A stretch of DNA of 64,000 nt from JAMZMI01 sp039944535 (GCA_039944535.1 JBDUYP010000001.1:682001-746000), one strand, 5' to 3'; shown: positions 1 through 8,910, counted from the stretch's first letter. Notes: generated by a model not told the origin, from the sequence alone. Numbers and translations: made by a program.

Positions 1-90
1 CTGCGAAGTGTGGAAAACGGCATTTATCTGCTTGAAGTCTTCGGAAAGGATAGTCAGACCATTCGAAAGAAAATAATACTCAACCAGTAA
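1..90 (+). CDS. C-terminal end of a T9SS-sorted secreted protein (partial)
   Basis: The window opens inside a reading frame that runs in frame 1 to a TAA at 88-90. The 29 visible residues contain NGIYLLEVFG followed by a lysine-rich tail ending KKIILNQ. This matches the end of the type A T9SS sorting domain (Por secretion tail), where a GxYxLxV strand is followed by a short basic strand. The protein is therefore probably exported to the cell surface or medium by type IX secretion. Nothing else of it lies in the window, so its main function cannot be told. Confidence 0.7.
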   Translation: MRSVENGIYLLEVFGKDSQTIRKKIILNQ

Positions 91-145
91 ATCATCTGAC
101 GGCTCCAGGGTCATTGGCCCTGGAGTCAACCAAACCTCAATATTC

Positions 146-2380
146 ATGAATGACCATAAATACTCGATTCTTTTAGTTGTCCTTACCTGCATACTTCTTG
201 TTTGCGGATCGACAGCCCATGCTCAGGCGTTTGAGTGGAGGACCACTGCAGATACTTTATATCGTGATGGTGTTCCCTGCTTTCTCAAAGGTCAATCATG
301 GGCAAAAAAGACAGTGTTTACTTATCAGCGAGATGAGGCAGCTGAGCAGGATGTCAAACAGGTACTGACTGAACTGCATGAAATTGGAGTCAACACTATA
401 CGCATATATGGCAGTCCCAATGACAGTGATTGGGATGGTTCTGCCAACTTCCATAACCTCATCAGGTGGATAGAAGAGTGGAATGTAGAAAATCCGGATG
501 AAGGAGACCCTAAGAGCGCGATGTATTACATGGTGCAGTTGTCTCCGGCTGACCCTCAGTCACCGATCTCATCGGATCTGCCAGAAAATAGCGAAGCTGC
601 ATTCGATAGAGCCATTAATGATCCGACCAATCCCGAAAGTGTCGCCAGTTTGGTTCAGCAGGTTGATGACCTCACTGAAGGCAGTAAATATCTAATGGGG
701 TATTTAATCTATCATGAGCTAAACGTCTCGTCTAAATATGACGAATGGAGAGATGCCATTGGCCTTCAGGGCATAGAAGATTTCATGAATGCCGTGGCTG
801 ATTCCTTGCACAATCGCTATGCTCCGGGCAAGTTGGTGGCGCATACGGGAGATGCTAAGGATGATGAGGATGATATCTACCAGGGGATAGAATCACTGGA
901 TCAGGTGAAGGGTAATGTTTTCGAAAACTTTGACATGCTCGGTTTCAATCTGTATATCTCATCAGATGCTTTGATAACCAAAAACCGGTACTACGACCGA
1001 ATCGTGAATCGTCGTGCGTTGAGTGTCAATGAAACTCGGGGGTGGTTTATTGGGGAAACAGGGCCTTCCTTTGATAAATCTGCCAGTTCCAGTGCTGTCG
1101 CTGCAGCCAACTATACCAACCCGGAAGGAGGAGCCAATCTTCAACTCATGTTTGTCAAATCGGCCGAGTTGGGCAATATGATCGGCTACATGCTTTTTAC
1201 AGTCCAGGATAATGATTTGGGTGCCCAAGTGGGAGATGACATTAAGCAAAGGGGGTACTACGATGTTTATGGAGACAAAAAATTCCTTTACTACATCTAT
1301 CCGGATGTGCTCAATAGCATATCCTCCAATCACCGCAAGCGACTGACAAGCTCATATTTGATGGAACTGACCATCGATGATGTGGGTGACACCTACAGGA
1401 TCACCTATCGTTTTGAAAATTATAGCGACAGTGACAATAGAACTCTTGAGTATAATATTCACGCTGATGATGGATCAGGCGGAAGTCAGCGTTTCGGCGA
1501 AACTATCTGCGCTGAGTATGTAACACTGGCACCATGCGAAGCTATTGAAATCGTCAAAACTGTCAGTATTCCCTCATCAAAGTTTGTCGTAGCTTCAGCC
1601 TCGTTGATCCGTGAATTCGCTCCAGAAAATCCTTATTTATGGGGACGAGAGCATCTGTTGGAAGATGCCATTTGCACAGTAGCAGGCTTGAATTTATTCC
1701 TCAATACCCAGCAGGAAGTACCAGAAATCACTTTGAGTTGCCAGGCCTTGCCAGCCGATTTGGGCGTGCAATGGTCCAGTCAGGCATCAGAGATCTTTCT
1801 AGGAGATACACTGACGATATCTCTTGAAGTGTCAAACTCAGGCCCCAGTGATGCCACAGAGCTTGAAGTGGGTATGAGCATAGGGACAGGGTTTTCTATA
1901 CTTGAGACGTCCAACACCGAAGGGAGTCTTTCGGATGATTTTAGCAAATGGACTATAGGCTCATTGGCTAAAAATGATTTAGCTCAAATGCAGTTTAGTG
2001 TGAAAATACTGGAGACAGGTGAGTATGCGTTCACAGCCAGTACGGAGGGATATCAGGAAGATTCATTCGATTCCAATAATGAATCCACACTGGAGATTCA
2101 GCCACAACAGGTATTGGGTAATAGCTTCATTTTGGACCAAAGCAAGGAGCATAGGGGAAAATTGGTTTTTGGAGTAGATCAATACTTGCAAATACCCGCA
2201 GGCTCCTGGACACTCAAAATATATGACCTCAGTGGTACACAGTTACTGATGACGTCTATCAGCGAAGCACAGCAGATTAATCTCAAAATATACACCAATG
2301 GGCTCAAAGGTGTAGGCATTTTCATGCTTGAGCCGCACTACGGGCCAGTTAGGTCTCTAAATAATTTTTCTAATAACTAA
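146..2380 (+). CDS. Secreted glycosidase-like TIM-barrel protein with CARDB/DUF11-type domain
   Basis: 744 residues with a signal peptide (about residues 1-27, ending AHAQA). Residues 30-390 resemble the (beta/alpha)8 catalytic domain of glucanosyltransferase or GH2-like glycosidases: FLKGQSW near the start, then GVNTIRIYG. An acidic residue in IYHELNV (about residue 195) and another in FIGETGPSF (about 305) sit where the acid/base and nucleophile glutamates of clan GH-A lie. Around residues 545-650 there is a CARDB/DUF11-like beta-sandwich (VSNSGPSDATEL). The last 90 residues resemble a divergent T9SS tail (WTLKIYDLSGTQ). It precedes two surface lipoprotein genes. The substrate is unknown; the family call is moderate and the exact GH family is not resolved. 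Confidence 0.6.
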   Translation: MNDHKYSILLVVLTCILLVCGSTAHAQAFEWRTTADTLYRDGVPCFLKGQSWAKKTVFTYQRDEAAEQDVKQVLTELHEIGVNTIRIYGSPNDSDWDGSANFHNLIRWIEEWNVENPDEGDPKSAMYYMVQLSPADPQSPISSDLPENSEAAFDRAINDPTNPESVASLVQQVDDLTEGSKYLMGYLIYHELNVSSKYDEWRDAIGLQGIEDFMNAVADSLHNRYAPGKLVAHTGDAKDDEDDIYQGIESLDQVKGNVFENFDMLGFNLYISSDALITKNRYYDRIVNRRALSVNETRGWFIGETGPSFDKSASSSAVAAANYTNPEGGANLQLMFVKSAELGNMIGYMLFTVQDNDLGAQVGDDIKQRGYYDVYGDKKFLYYIYPDVLNSISSNHRKRLTSSYLMELTIDDVGDTYRITYRFENYSDSDNRTLEYNIHADDGSGGSQRFGETICAEYVTLAPCEAIEIVKTVSIPSSKFVVASASLIREFAPENPYLWGREHLLEDAICTVAGLNLFLNTQQEVPEITLSCQALPADLGVQWSSQASEIFLGDTLTISLEVSNSGPSDATELEVGMSIGTGFSILETSNTEGSLSDDFSKWTIGSLAKNDLAQMQFSVKILETGEYAFTASTEGYQEDSFDSNNESTLEIQPQQVLGNSFILDQSKEHRGKLVFGVDQYLQIPAGSWTLKIYDLSGTQLLMTSISEAQQINLKIYTNGLKGVGIFMLEPHYGPVRSLNNFSNN

Positions 2381-2391
2381 ACATCTTAAAA

Positions 2392-3537
2392 ATGATGAAT
2401 CAAAACCAAAAACGATCAAATTTGTCCGGTTGGATGACCGGAGTTGCAATGCTTGCCCTGTGGGTAAGTATAGGCACTATGACCTCTTGTGGAAGCGAAG
2501 ACAGTGACCCGGTAGCCGAGCCAGTTCCTTCATTTACTACGGCAGTTGATGAGCTTACTGTAAATTTCACCAACACCTCTACTGACGCGAATCTTTACGA
2601 GTGGGATTTTGGTGTGACCACCTCTGCAGACGATGTATCAACTGACGAAAACCCAACTTTCACCTATCCAGAAGATGGAACCTATACGGTTACCTTGAGA
2701 GCGACAGGAGATGGTGGTACTAAAGCGACTACTATGGATGTCACCGTAGCAGAAACCGTGATTCCCGGAGAGCCGGTAGCTGCATACACGCTCGTTACTC
2801 AGGACTCAACCATTATTCTGACCAATACATCTACGGATGCCACTACTTTCGCGTGGGATTTCGGAGTGCCTGATATAGACACAGACGTTTCTACCGAAAA
2901 AGATCCGACATTCACCTATCCTGCAGAAGGTCGCTATTTGCTTACGCTTACTGTGACAGGTGAGGGTGGCACAGATGTGAAAACAGACAGTGTATTTGTC
3001 GGTGAATTCGGTTTTAAAAATGGTACGTGGGACGAATACGAAAATAAAGATGATAATCGAATCCCGTGGAGAAACGAAGATCTGGAGCGTGATGCCGATG
3101 ATGCCATTGCCAATTCAGATTACTTTGCCAAAGCAAGTTCAGGACAAAACCATACACCTGATGGAAGCTATTCTGGTAACCTTACTTCGCTAAACACCTC
3201 ATCCAAGCCACAGAGATGGATGTACCAGCCATTGTATGTTTCCCCTAATACGGATTACACCATTACCTTCTGGATTTGGGCTGCAAGTGGAAACAAGGTT
3301 GAAACTACCGCTCAAATTTACTCTGGCCGTTTCAGCACTGTAGCGGGCATAGATGTGCCAGAAAACATTATAGCAGAAGCAGTTTTTGGTGACGAGGCTT
3401 CTAAAGATGACTGGGTAGAAGTTAGTTTTAGTTTCAACTCTGGTGATCATACAGAAGTAGTATTCTATATGGACAATGACTTTACCAATGCTACTGAGCA
3501 GTCGTGGTATGACGATTTTGTGATTACCGAAGATTAA
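2392..3537 (+). CDS. PKD-domain surface lipoprotein with C-terminal carbohydrate-binding-like domain
   Basis: 381 residues. The N-terminus has a hydrophobic stretch followed by a lipobox-like TSCG (cysteine near residue 33), so it is a predicted lipoprotein. Two PKD-type beta-sandwiches follow (about residues 45-123 and 130-203), each with the motif YEWDFG or FAWDFG and the strand FTYPEDGTYTVTL or FTYPAEGRYLLTL. The remaining 175 residues look like a jelly-roll, carbohydrate-binding-like module. The start is 11 bases after the preceding glycosidase-like gene, so the two are probably co-transcribed and may act together at the surface. An alternative ATG lies one codon downstream at 2395. Any ligand is unknown. 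Confidence 0.65.
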   Translation: MMNQNQKRSNLSGWMTGVAMLALWVSIGTMTSCGSEDSDPVAEPVPSFTTAVDELTVNFTNTSTDANLYEWDFGVTTSADDVSTDENPTFTYPEDGTYTVTLRATGDGGTKATTMDVTVAETVIPGEPVAAYTLVTQDSTIILTNTSTDATTFAWDFGVPDIDTDVSTEKDPTFTYPAEGRYLLTLTVTGEGGTDVKTDSVFVGEFGFKNGTWDEYENKDDNRIPWRNEDLERDADDAIANSDYFAKASSGQNHTPDGSYSGNLTSLNTSSKPQRWMYQPLYVSPNTDYTITFWIWAASGNKVETTAQIYSGRFSTVAGIDVPENIIAEAVFGDEASKDDWVEVSFSFNSGDHTEVVFYMDNDFTNATEQSWYDDFVITED

Positions 3538-3612
3538 AGGTAATTAGAGTCATCCTGTATAGGCTCCCAACATGGAGCCTCGCTTTGAAACGCTCTTTGT
3601 CCGGTTCGAATT

Positions 3613-3646
3613 AAAAAAAAAGCCCACCTTTTTGGTGGGCTTTTTT
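3613..3646. terminator. Bidirectional intrinsic terminator
   Basis: AGCCCACC (3621-3628), loop TTTTT, GGTGGGCT (3634-3641), flanked by a run of A on the left and T on the right. It can end the PKD lipoprotein transcript on the plus strand and the tmRNA on the minus strand. Confidence 0.85.
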
Positions 3647-3654
3647 GTGTTTTG

Positions 3655-4049
3655 TGGAGCCGGAGGGATTCGAACCCTCGTCCAGCAAAGGAAATCATAT
3701 ACCGTCTACATGCATAGTTGCTTATTTGATCTCACAGACGAGCTGACAAGCAACAGCCTACTCTATCTGCCAGCCACTGGAGTTTCGCATGGGATTAGTA
3801 GCCTCACCCACACTAGTCCTAAAGTTCGACACCCCTTGATCCAGCCTAAAGGACAGAGACTTGGAGGGATGTGGCAGGGGGAAACGCTAGTCTCAACCCT
3901 GATTAATTATAACATCTAAGTTATAATTAGGCTGCCATGGCGTAATTAGATTCGCCAATTATAGTTCGAGTGCAGTTATCACGGATGCACACTCACCACC
4001 CGACACGCAAGCATACCAAATACACTTCCTGTCGATTCCGGTCGGCCCC
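3655..4049 (-). ncRNA. ssrA: tmRNA (transfer-messenger RNA)
   Basis: Read on the minus strand, the 5' end GGGGCCGA (4049-4042) pairs with the 3' CGGCTCC-A end (3661-3655), and a T-loop GGTTCGAATCC precedes the 3' stem, giving the tRNA-like domain. The 5' part continues CCGGAATCGACAGG, typical of tmRNA. The tag frame lies at 3956-3927 and reads GESNYAMAA then TAA, close to the tag I recall for Cytophaga. Length is about 395 nt, normal for the family. CCA is not encoded after the discriminator A. It rescues stalled ribosomes together with SmpB. A 115-codon plus-strand reading frame across this gene is an artefact. Confidence 0.95.
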
Positions 4050-4065
4050 AGAATTTTTCGGATTG

Positions 4066-4073
4066 CAAAGTTA
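4066..4073 (-). promoter_or_regulatory. Bacteroidota -7 element of the tmRNA promoter
   Basis: On the minus strand the sequence is TAACTTTG, an exact TAnnTTTG match, ending 16 bases before the mature 5' end of the tmRNA. This leaves a short leader for RNase P to remove. I see no clear -33 TTTG. Confidence 0.6.
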
Positions 4074-4353
4074 GCTACATTATAACGCACTAGCCTTCTC
4101 GTAAGTTTAAATCTTTTTTGAAGCGAAAGGCAACTTTCATATAATACAACCTCCCGTTGGTTGGGTATGACGCCCCTATCGGGGATATTGGCATGAGCCT
4201 GCCATTAGAATCCCTGGATCCCTAACTAGTGAGCCTGCAGCACATTCATGATATACTTTAAATCAAAACGTTCTATTTTTTTAAATAATTAGAATTTATT
4301 CGAGGGATATAGAGAGTTTACCCGTCTATAAGGTTAGAATAAACAATTAAGAT
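4074..4353. other. Intergenic region between tmRNA and the CotH-like gene
   Basis: About 280 bases without a gene. It holds a short palindrome CCCCTATCGGGG (4173-4184) and AT-rich DNA before the start of the CotH-like gene. I see no RNA gene or recognisable promoter for the plus strand. Confidence 0.4.
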
Positions 4354-5709
4354 ATGAGGATCAAGCAATTTTTAGGCGTATGTAGTTTGGGGTTATTACT
4401 TGTAGCCTGTGGCAAGGATAGTGATAAAGGAACCGAGGTAGAACCTGATCTTATTGATGCAGATGAACTGGAAATCCCTGATTGGTCTGAGGCCACACAC
4501 AGCAATGATGTAGATCCGGATTACGAAATGGTCTTTCCCGATGATGAAGTTCTTCGATTAGATATCACGATCAGCGCAGAAAATTGGTCTGCCATGCAGG
4601 CAGATTTAGATGAAAACCTTGGTTCCACCGGAGGTAGGCCGGGCAATGCGGTAGCAGATATTGATTTTACCCCGGTTTGGGTGCCGTGTACTTTCTCATT
4701 TGAAGGGCTCGACTGGTATCAGGTGGGGATTAGGTATAAAGGCAACTCCACGTTGCAAAACGCTTATTCCAGCAATACGGATAAGTACCCATTTAAGCTC
4801 GATTTTGATGAGTTTGAGGACACTTACCCTGTAATCAAGAATCAGCGATTTTATGGTTTTAAGCAGCTCAATTTGAGCAACAACTACGACGATGATTCCT
4901 TCATGCGCGAGAAAGTAGCCGCCGATTTATTTCGCGAATTTGGCGTGCCTGCAGCTCACACTTCATTTTGTGCCGTTTATTTAGATCGGGGAAATGGATC
5001 CAATTTTATTGGTGTTTACACCATTGTTGAAGAGGTAGATGATACTGTTTACGATGATCAGTTTCCGGACAATGACGGGAACTTATATAAGCCAGACGGA
5101 GATGCTGCATCATTTGCATATGGCACATTTGATGAAGAGGAGATGGATCTCAAAACCAATGAAGAGGAGGGAGACTACTCAGATGTAAGGGCGCTATATG
5201 ATTTGATGCACAGCGCTACCCGTACTAGTGACGAAGCTGCCTGGAAAACAAGTTTAGAGTCTGTTTTTGACGTAGATCAATATCTGAAATACCTTGCCGT
5301 GAACACAGTAATTCAAAACTGGGATACCTATGGGGTGATGACACATAATTACTTTTTATACAATGACCTGGGTAAGCTTGTATGGATTCCGTGGGACAAC
5401 AACGAGTCTTTACAAGACGGAAAAATGGGTGGAGCCATCAGCCTGTCTATGTCGGAAGTCAGTAGCCAGTGGCCACTTATTCGATATGTGATAGATGTGG
5501 ATGATTATGAAACTCAGTATCAGAGCTACGTGAGTCAGTTCACGGACGAAAATTTCACTCCAGCTCAAATGAGCTCATTGTTTGGTTCATATGAGACTTT
5601 GTTGAGTAGCTATGCAGCAATGGAAGGAGGAAACTTCTCAGGAGCCATCAGTACGCTCAACACCCACGTGCAGAATAGAAACGACGATGTGGATGATTAT
5701 TTGGAGTAG
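4354..5709 (+). CDS. CotH-family (kinase-like fold) lipoprotein
   Basis: 451 residues. A lipoprotein signal ends LLLVACG (cysteine near residue 20). From about residue 65 on, the protein matches CotH: LRLDITISAENW at the start, YKGNST, then FKQLNLSNNYDDDSFMRE, a long IGVYTIVEEVDD segment, LYKPDG, and the acidic IPWDNNESL near residue 350. CotH of Bacillus is an atypical protein kinase of spore-coat proteins. Bacteroidota homologues are surface lipoproteins whose substrates are mostly unknown and which often sit near polysaccharide-related genes, as here. The call to family is firm; kinase activity is inference. Confidence 0.8.
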   Translation: MRIKQFLGVCSLGLLLVACGKDSDKGTEVEPDLIDADELEIPDWSEATHSNDVDPDYEMVFPDDEVLRLDITISAENWSAMQADLDENLGSTGGRPGNAVADIDFTPVWVPCTFSFEGLDWYQVGIRYKGNSTLQNAYSSNTDKYPFKLDFDEFEDTYPVIKNQRFYGFKQLNLSNNYDDDSFMREKVAADLFREFGVPAAHTSFCAVYLDRGNGSNFIGVYTIVEEVDDTVYDDQFPDNDGNLYKPDGDAASFAYGTFDEEEMDLKTNEEEGDYSDVRALYDLMHSATRTSDEAAWKTSLESVFDVDQYLKYLAVNTVIQNWDTYGVMTHNYFLYNDLGKLVWIPWDNNESLQDGKMGGAISLSMSEVSSQWPLIRYVIDVDDYETQYQSYVSQFTDENFTPAQMSSLFGSYETLLSSYAAMEGGNFSGAISTLNTHVQNRNDDVDDYLE

Positions 5710-5749
5710 AATGGTTATTTTAATGCGCCATGAAGAGATGTTACTAATG

Positions 5750-5830
5750 GGATTCCTGTTTTCATAGACAGGAGGAGACGGCTTCTTAAGTCGTCATTCC
5801 CGTTCCGATAGCCAACGGAAGCAGGAATCC
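5750..5830. repeat. Nested inverted repeat (REP-like extragenic palindrome)
   Basis: Outer arms GGATTCCTG (5750-5758) and CAGGAATCC (5822-5830) are perfectly complementary. Inside lie GACG/CGTC (5777-5780, 5792-5795) and CCGTT/AACGG (5800-5804, 5814-5818). It includes the word GTCATTCCCG, which recurs in the 233-bp repeats near 61 kb. It sits between convergent genes and may also act as a transcript end. Confidence 0.5.
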
Positions 5831-5893
5831 TATCCTGATGGACATTGAAAACACACTGTAATGAGGGCGCCCCAGTGGAGGATAATGCCAACC

Positions 5894-6952
5894 TCAGCCC
5901 TTCACCTTATTCAACCTAATCAACTTATAAACCCAACGGGGGACATCTTTTTTCTTGCCCTGCAAATTCACTGCAATACCCAGCGCTGGAATTAGCGGGA
6001 CTTTGTGCGTCTCTACAAACTCAATGGCCGTGCCATCCGGATCATCTATATATGCTACTCGGCTGGTCACATTGCCCATGTTGAAGCTTTCTCCATTTTC
6101 AGTATCGAAACTATCCAACACAAACGGATATCCCTGCTTCTCACAATGGGACTTCAAACTGTCCATGTCTTTCACATCAAAGCATATATGGATAAACCCC
6201 GGATCACCCCAATACCGGCCTTCATACATTTTTACTCCTGTATAGTCAGTAGCCTGGATCAGTTCAAGTTCAGTCGCTCCCAGAAAATTGGAGAACCCTC
6301 CTATAGAGGGTTTGGGTTTTGTTAAATACGCTCTTTTGAAGGTGTGATTGCCCCCAGGCAGACTCTCAAAAGCCTCTACAGTTTCTGCTTCTGTCTGTTT
6401 TGTCAATTCAAAACCCAACACCTCGGTGTAAAACTGAATGGACTTTTCCAGATCGGCACACCCGATTATCGCTCCACATGCGCCAGCAGTCAATTGAGGT
6501 TTGCCAAAGTATTCATTTCCCTCAGTGACGTGAAAATAATTTCCGGCAGGATCAGAAAAGAAGAACTCCTTTTTGCCGGATATGCCCATTTGCCGGGCAG
6601 TTGGTTTCGAGTGTTCCAATATTCTTCTGGTGGAGGCCAGGTCGGGCGTTTTTAGCTTAATGGCGAAAATTCCCAAATCCCCGAGCTGCGGTTTTTGAGA
6701 TGGTAGCTTGGGCTCCCGGCTCAGGTATTGCCACACTTCAAGCCCCCCGCCTCCGGCCATATTCATGATGATGGCCGCCTGCCGTTCGTGCGCCTCGCCC
6801 CCGGTATAAGCTTTCATTAGTCCAGTGATGGCTTTTTCTTCCAAAACCTGAGCGGAGAATTTTAAGTTTGTGTGATACCAGCTTCGCATATATGGCATGT
6901 CTGTTACGCCAACTCCAATTTGCAGAATACCACCGATTTTTGGTTTAGTCAT
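5894..6952 (-). CDS. Tandem VOC-domain (glyoxalase/extradiol dioxygenase-like) protein
   Basis: 352 residues with two vicinal-oxygen-chelate modules pairs: about residues 8-140 (GVTDMPYMRSWY, ending DPAGNYFHVTE) and 155-315 (CADLEKSIQFYTEVLGFEL, ending IDDPDGTAIEFVE). The C-terminal pair has FIHICFDVKDMDSL and a late glutamate in IEFVE that would fit the metal site of the fold. The tandem form resembles ring-cleaving dioxygenases and glyoxalase-like enzymes, but no substrate can be assigned. No signal peptide is seen, so it should be cytoplasmic. It is transcribed divergently from dnaX. Confidence 0.75.
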   Translation of the reverse strand: MTKPKIGGILQIGVGVTDMPYMRSWYHTNLKFSAQVLEEKAITGLMKAYTGGEAHERQAAIIMNMAGGGGLEVWQYLSREPKLPSQKPQLGDLGIFAIKLKTPDLASTRRILEHSKPTARQMGISGKKEFFFSDPAGNYFHVTEGNEYFGKPQLTAGACGAIIGCADLEKSIQFYTEVLGFELTKQTEAETVEAFESLPGGNHTFKRAYLTKPKPSIGGFSNFLGATELELIQATDYTGVKMYEGRYWGDPGFIHICFDVKDMDSLKSHCEKQGYPFVLDSFDTENGESFNMGNVTSRVAYIDDPDGTAIEFVETHKVPLIPALGIAVNLQGKKKDVPRWVYKLIRLNKVKG

Positions 6953-7041
6953 GACTGAGGTATTTTTGACATTTCAAGTTTAATAATTATCTCTCCCGAT
7001 TCCCTATCCAAAACGGGTTAGTTTTTTATCTTGCAAGCCGG

Positions 7042-8160
7042 ATGGAATCGTTTGTAGTATCGGCACGTAAATACAGACCGCTTGGCTTTGACGAAGTGGT
7101 GGGACAGGAGCATATCACCACTACGCTCAAGAATGCCATAGATAACAATCACCTGGCTCAGGCATTGCTTTTCTGCGGCCCGCGAGGTGTTGGTAAAACT
7201 ACCTGTGCCCGGATACTTTCACGAATGGTGAATGGGTTCGAAGCTGAAAGTGGCGATGCGCAAACGAGCAACTTTAACATCTACGAACTGGATGCTGCTT
7301 CAAATAACTCGGTGGACGACATCAGAAACCTGATCGATCAGGTGCGCTATCCTCCGCAGCAAGGCAAGTTCAAAGTCTACATCATAGATGAGGTTCACAT
7401 GCTATCCACTGCGGCCTTCAATGCTTTTTTGAAGACGCTGGAAGAGCCGCCATCTTACGCCATTTTCATACTGGCCACTACCGAAAAGCACAAAGTACTT
7501 CCTACTATCCTATCCAGATGTCAGATTTATGACTTCAACAGGATCGAGATCATAGATATCGTAAAGCAGTTACAAAAAATTGCTGAAACGGAAAACATTC
7601 AGGCAGAAGAAGAGGCACTGCACTTGATTGCTCAAAAAGCTGATGGAGCACTGCGCGATGCGCTTTCCATGTTCGATTTGATCGTTACTTTTTCTTCTGA
7701 CAATAAGATCACTTATAAAAACACAATCAAGAACCTACATATTCTTGATTATGACTATTACTTCAAGGTGGGTGATTTTTTCAGAGATGAAAACATGTCC
7801 GGCGCACTGCTCATTTTTGATGAGATTTTGAGAAATGGTTTTGATGGACATAATTTCCTGGTAGGACTGCAGGAGCATTTTAGAAATTTGCTGGTATGCA
7901 AAAACCCTGAGACGCTTTCACTTTTAGATGTGCCAGAAAACCTGAAAAAGAAATATCAGGAGCAATCTCAGGCGCTGAGCAATTCGTATTTGCTTTCGGG
8001 GCTCAACATGATGAATCAGTGCGACTTGAGCTATAAGTCAAGCAAGAATCAACGCCTACACGTGGAACTTTGCCTGATGAAGCTGGCCAACCTGAGCAAG
8101 GCAATCAAACTTTCCAGCAATGGAAGCTCCGCTGATGGGGCAAAAAAAAAAGTAGCGTAA
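7042..8160 (+). CDS. dnaX: DNA polymerase III gamma form (frame 0 of dnaX)
   Basis: 372 residues of clamp-loader ATPase in the zero frame, ending AKKKVA-stop just after an A10 run. The AAA+ module is complete: Walker A GPRGVGKTT (about residue 46), Walker B YIIDEVHMLS, sensor 1 ILATTEKHK and an SRC arginine finger (LSRCQIYDF). Domain III follows to about residue 350. The usual four-cysteine zinc knuckle between Walker A and the ELDAASNN segment is absent; the stretch RMVNGFEAESGDAQTSNFN holds no cysteine. The rest of tau is in the -1 frame directly downstream, so this gene is not simply truncated. The short product would be gamma and the frameshifted product tau. Confidence 0.93.
   Translation: MESFVVSARKYRPLGFDEVVGQEHITTTLKNAIDNNHLAQALLFCGPRGVGKTTCARILSRMVNGFEAESGDAQTSNFNIYELDAASNNSVDDIRNLIDQVRYPPQQGKFKVYIIDEVHMLSTAAFNAFLKTLEEPPSYAIFILATTEKHKVLPTILSRCQIYDFNRIEIIDIVKQLQKIAETENIQAEEEALHLIAQKADGALRDALSMFDLIVTFSSDNKITYKNTIKNLHILDYDYYFKVGDFFRDENMSGALLIFDEILRNGFDGHNFLVGLQEHFRNLLVCKNPETLSLLDVPENLKKKYQEQSQALSNSYLLSGLNMMNQCDLSYKSSKNQRLHVELCLMKLANLSKAIKLSSNGSSADGAKKKVA
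8142..8151 (+). other. A10 slippery site for programmed frameshift in dnaX
   Basis: Ten consecutive A at 8142-8151 are read GCA-AAA-AAA-AAA-GTA-GCG-TAA in frame 0. A -1 slip, or insertion of one A by RNA polymerase, enters the open downstream frame. Homopolymer A slippage at dnaX is known from E. coli (translational) and Thermus (transcriptional). Confidence 0.8.
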
Positions 8161-8744
8161 GCGAACAGCAAGCTCCTGCACCAACTCCACCACCGAGTAC
8201 TGCACCTGTACCGCCTACTGATTCTACATCAACCGAGACACTACCTGCCCCAAAGACTTCAACCATTCCGGTAAATAAACCTGCAGCTGAGCCTAAGGAA
8301 ACACCTAGTATTTTCAACAGGAAAAAGAAAAAAGAGGAGACTCAGGCAGAAGAGGAAAAAGAAGAAGTGCTGACCACCGAGTTTAGCGAATCGCAACTTC
8401 AGGAAGCTTGGATCTCATTCAAAGAAAAGCGTACGGCTGAAGGAGTGAGTGAGATGGAGCAACTTATACTCAATCGGCCGATTAGAAAATCTGGTGAGCA
8501 CAATGCGCTTATATCTTTGGCTAGTCCACTGGAGACGAATATCCTGGAGCGAGCAGAGCAATACATCGTGCAGCACCTGAGAACAGAGCTGAAGAATACA
8601 TTGCTGCTGATCGAAAAAGAAGTGAAGGAGCAGGAGACCACTAAAAAACTCTACACGAGCAAGGACAAATTCGAGTACATGGCTGAGCAAAATCCAGCAC
8701 TCAAAGAGATGAAAGAGCGTCTCGGGCTGGACTTTGATTATTAG
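8142..8744 (+). CDS. dnaX: tau-specific C-terminal part of dnaX (-1 frame)
   Basis: The -1 frame is open from the A run to TAG at 8742-8744. It reads KKKSSVSEQQAP, then a proline/threonine-rich linker of about 45 residues, a basic-acidic patch (NRKKKKEE), and a folded domain of about 125 residues (FSESQLQEAWISF to LGLDFDY) like the tau C-terminal region of Bacteroidota DnaX, which contacts the polymerase. There is no ATG until 8367 in this frame and no promoter, so it is best read as a continuation of the 7042 gene, giving a tau of about 567 residues. A sequencing error in the homopolymer is the alternative. Confidence 0.85.
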   Translation, partial: KKKSSVSEQQAPAPTPPPSTAPVPPTDSTSTETLPAPKTSTIPVNKPAAEPKETPSIFNRKKKKEETQAEEEKEEVLTTEFSESQLQEAWISFKEKRTAEGVSEMEQLILNRPIRKSGEHNALISLASPLETNILERAEQYIVQHLRTELKNTLLLIEKEVKEQETTKKLYTSKDKFEYMAEQNPALKEMKERLGLDFDY

Positions 8745-8775
8745 CATCAAAACTTGGGGTGCTTCCCTTGAGCTG

Positions 8776-8814
8776 TTCGATTCACCACAGAATCCGGTTC
8801 ATTCACCACATTTA
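8776..8814 (+). promoter_or_regulatory. Paired direct repeat, candidate LytTR operator
   Basis: ATTCACCACA occurs at 8780-8789 and again at 8801-8810, a period of exactly 21 bp, each preceded by GTTC (with one inserted G in the first). The same layout recurs at 20385-20423. Two half-sites on the same helix face, 21 bp apart, is the usual form of LytTR-domain binding sites, and a LytTR regulator is encoded at 30230. It lies about 100 bp before the giant surface-protein gene. Confidence 0.55.
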
Positions 8815-8910
8815 TTAGTAGGCTACCACTTACCCTTAGCATTTTAACAGGACCATTGCTGACGCCAAAGTCATCTCTGGGTTTTTATCCTGTTAAAACG
8901 CTATACGACA

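Noticed and set aside
3572..3919. 115-codon plus-strand reading frame
   Set aside because: It runs antisense across the tmRNA gene and through its terminator; no family resemblance.
7042..8744. dnaX as a broken pseudogene
   Set aside because: Both frames are well conserved in character, and the break coincides with a classic slippery homopolymer.
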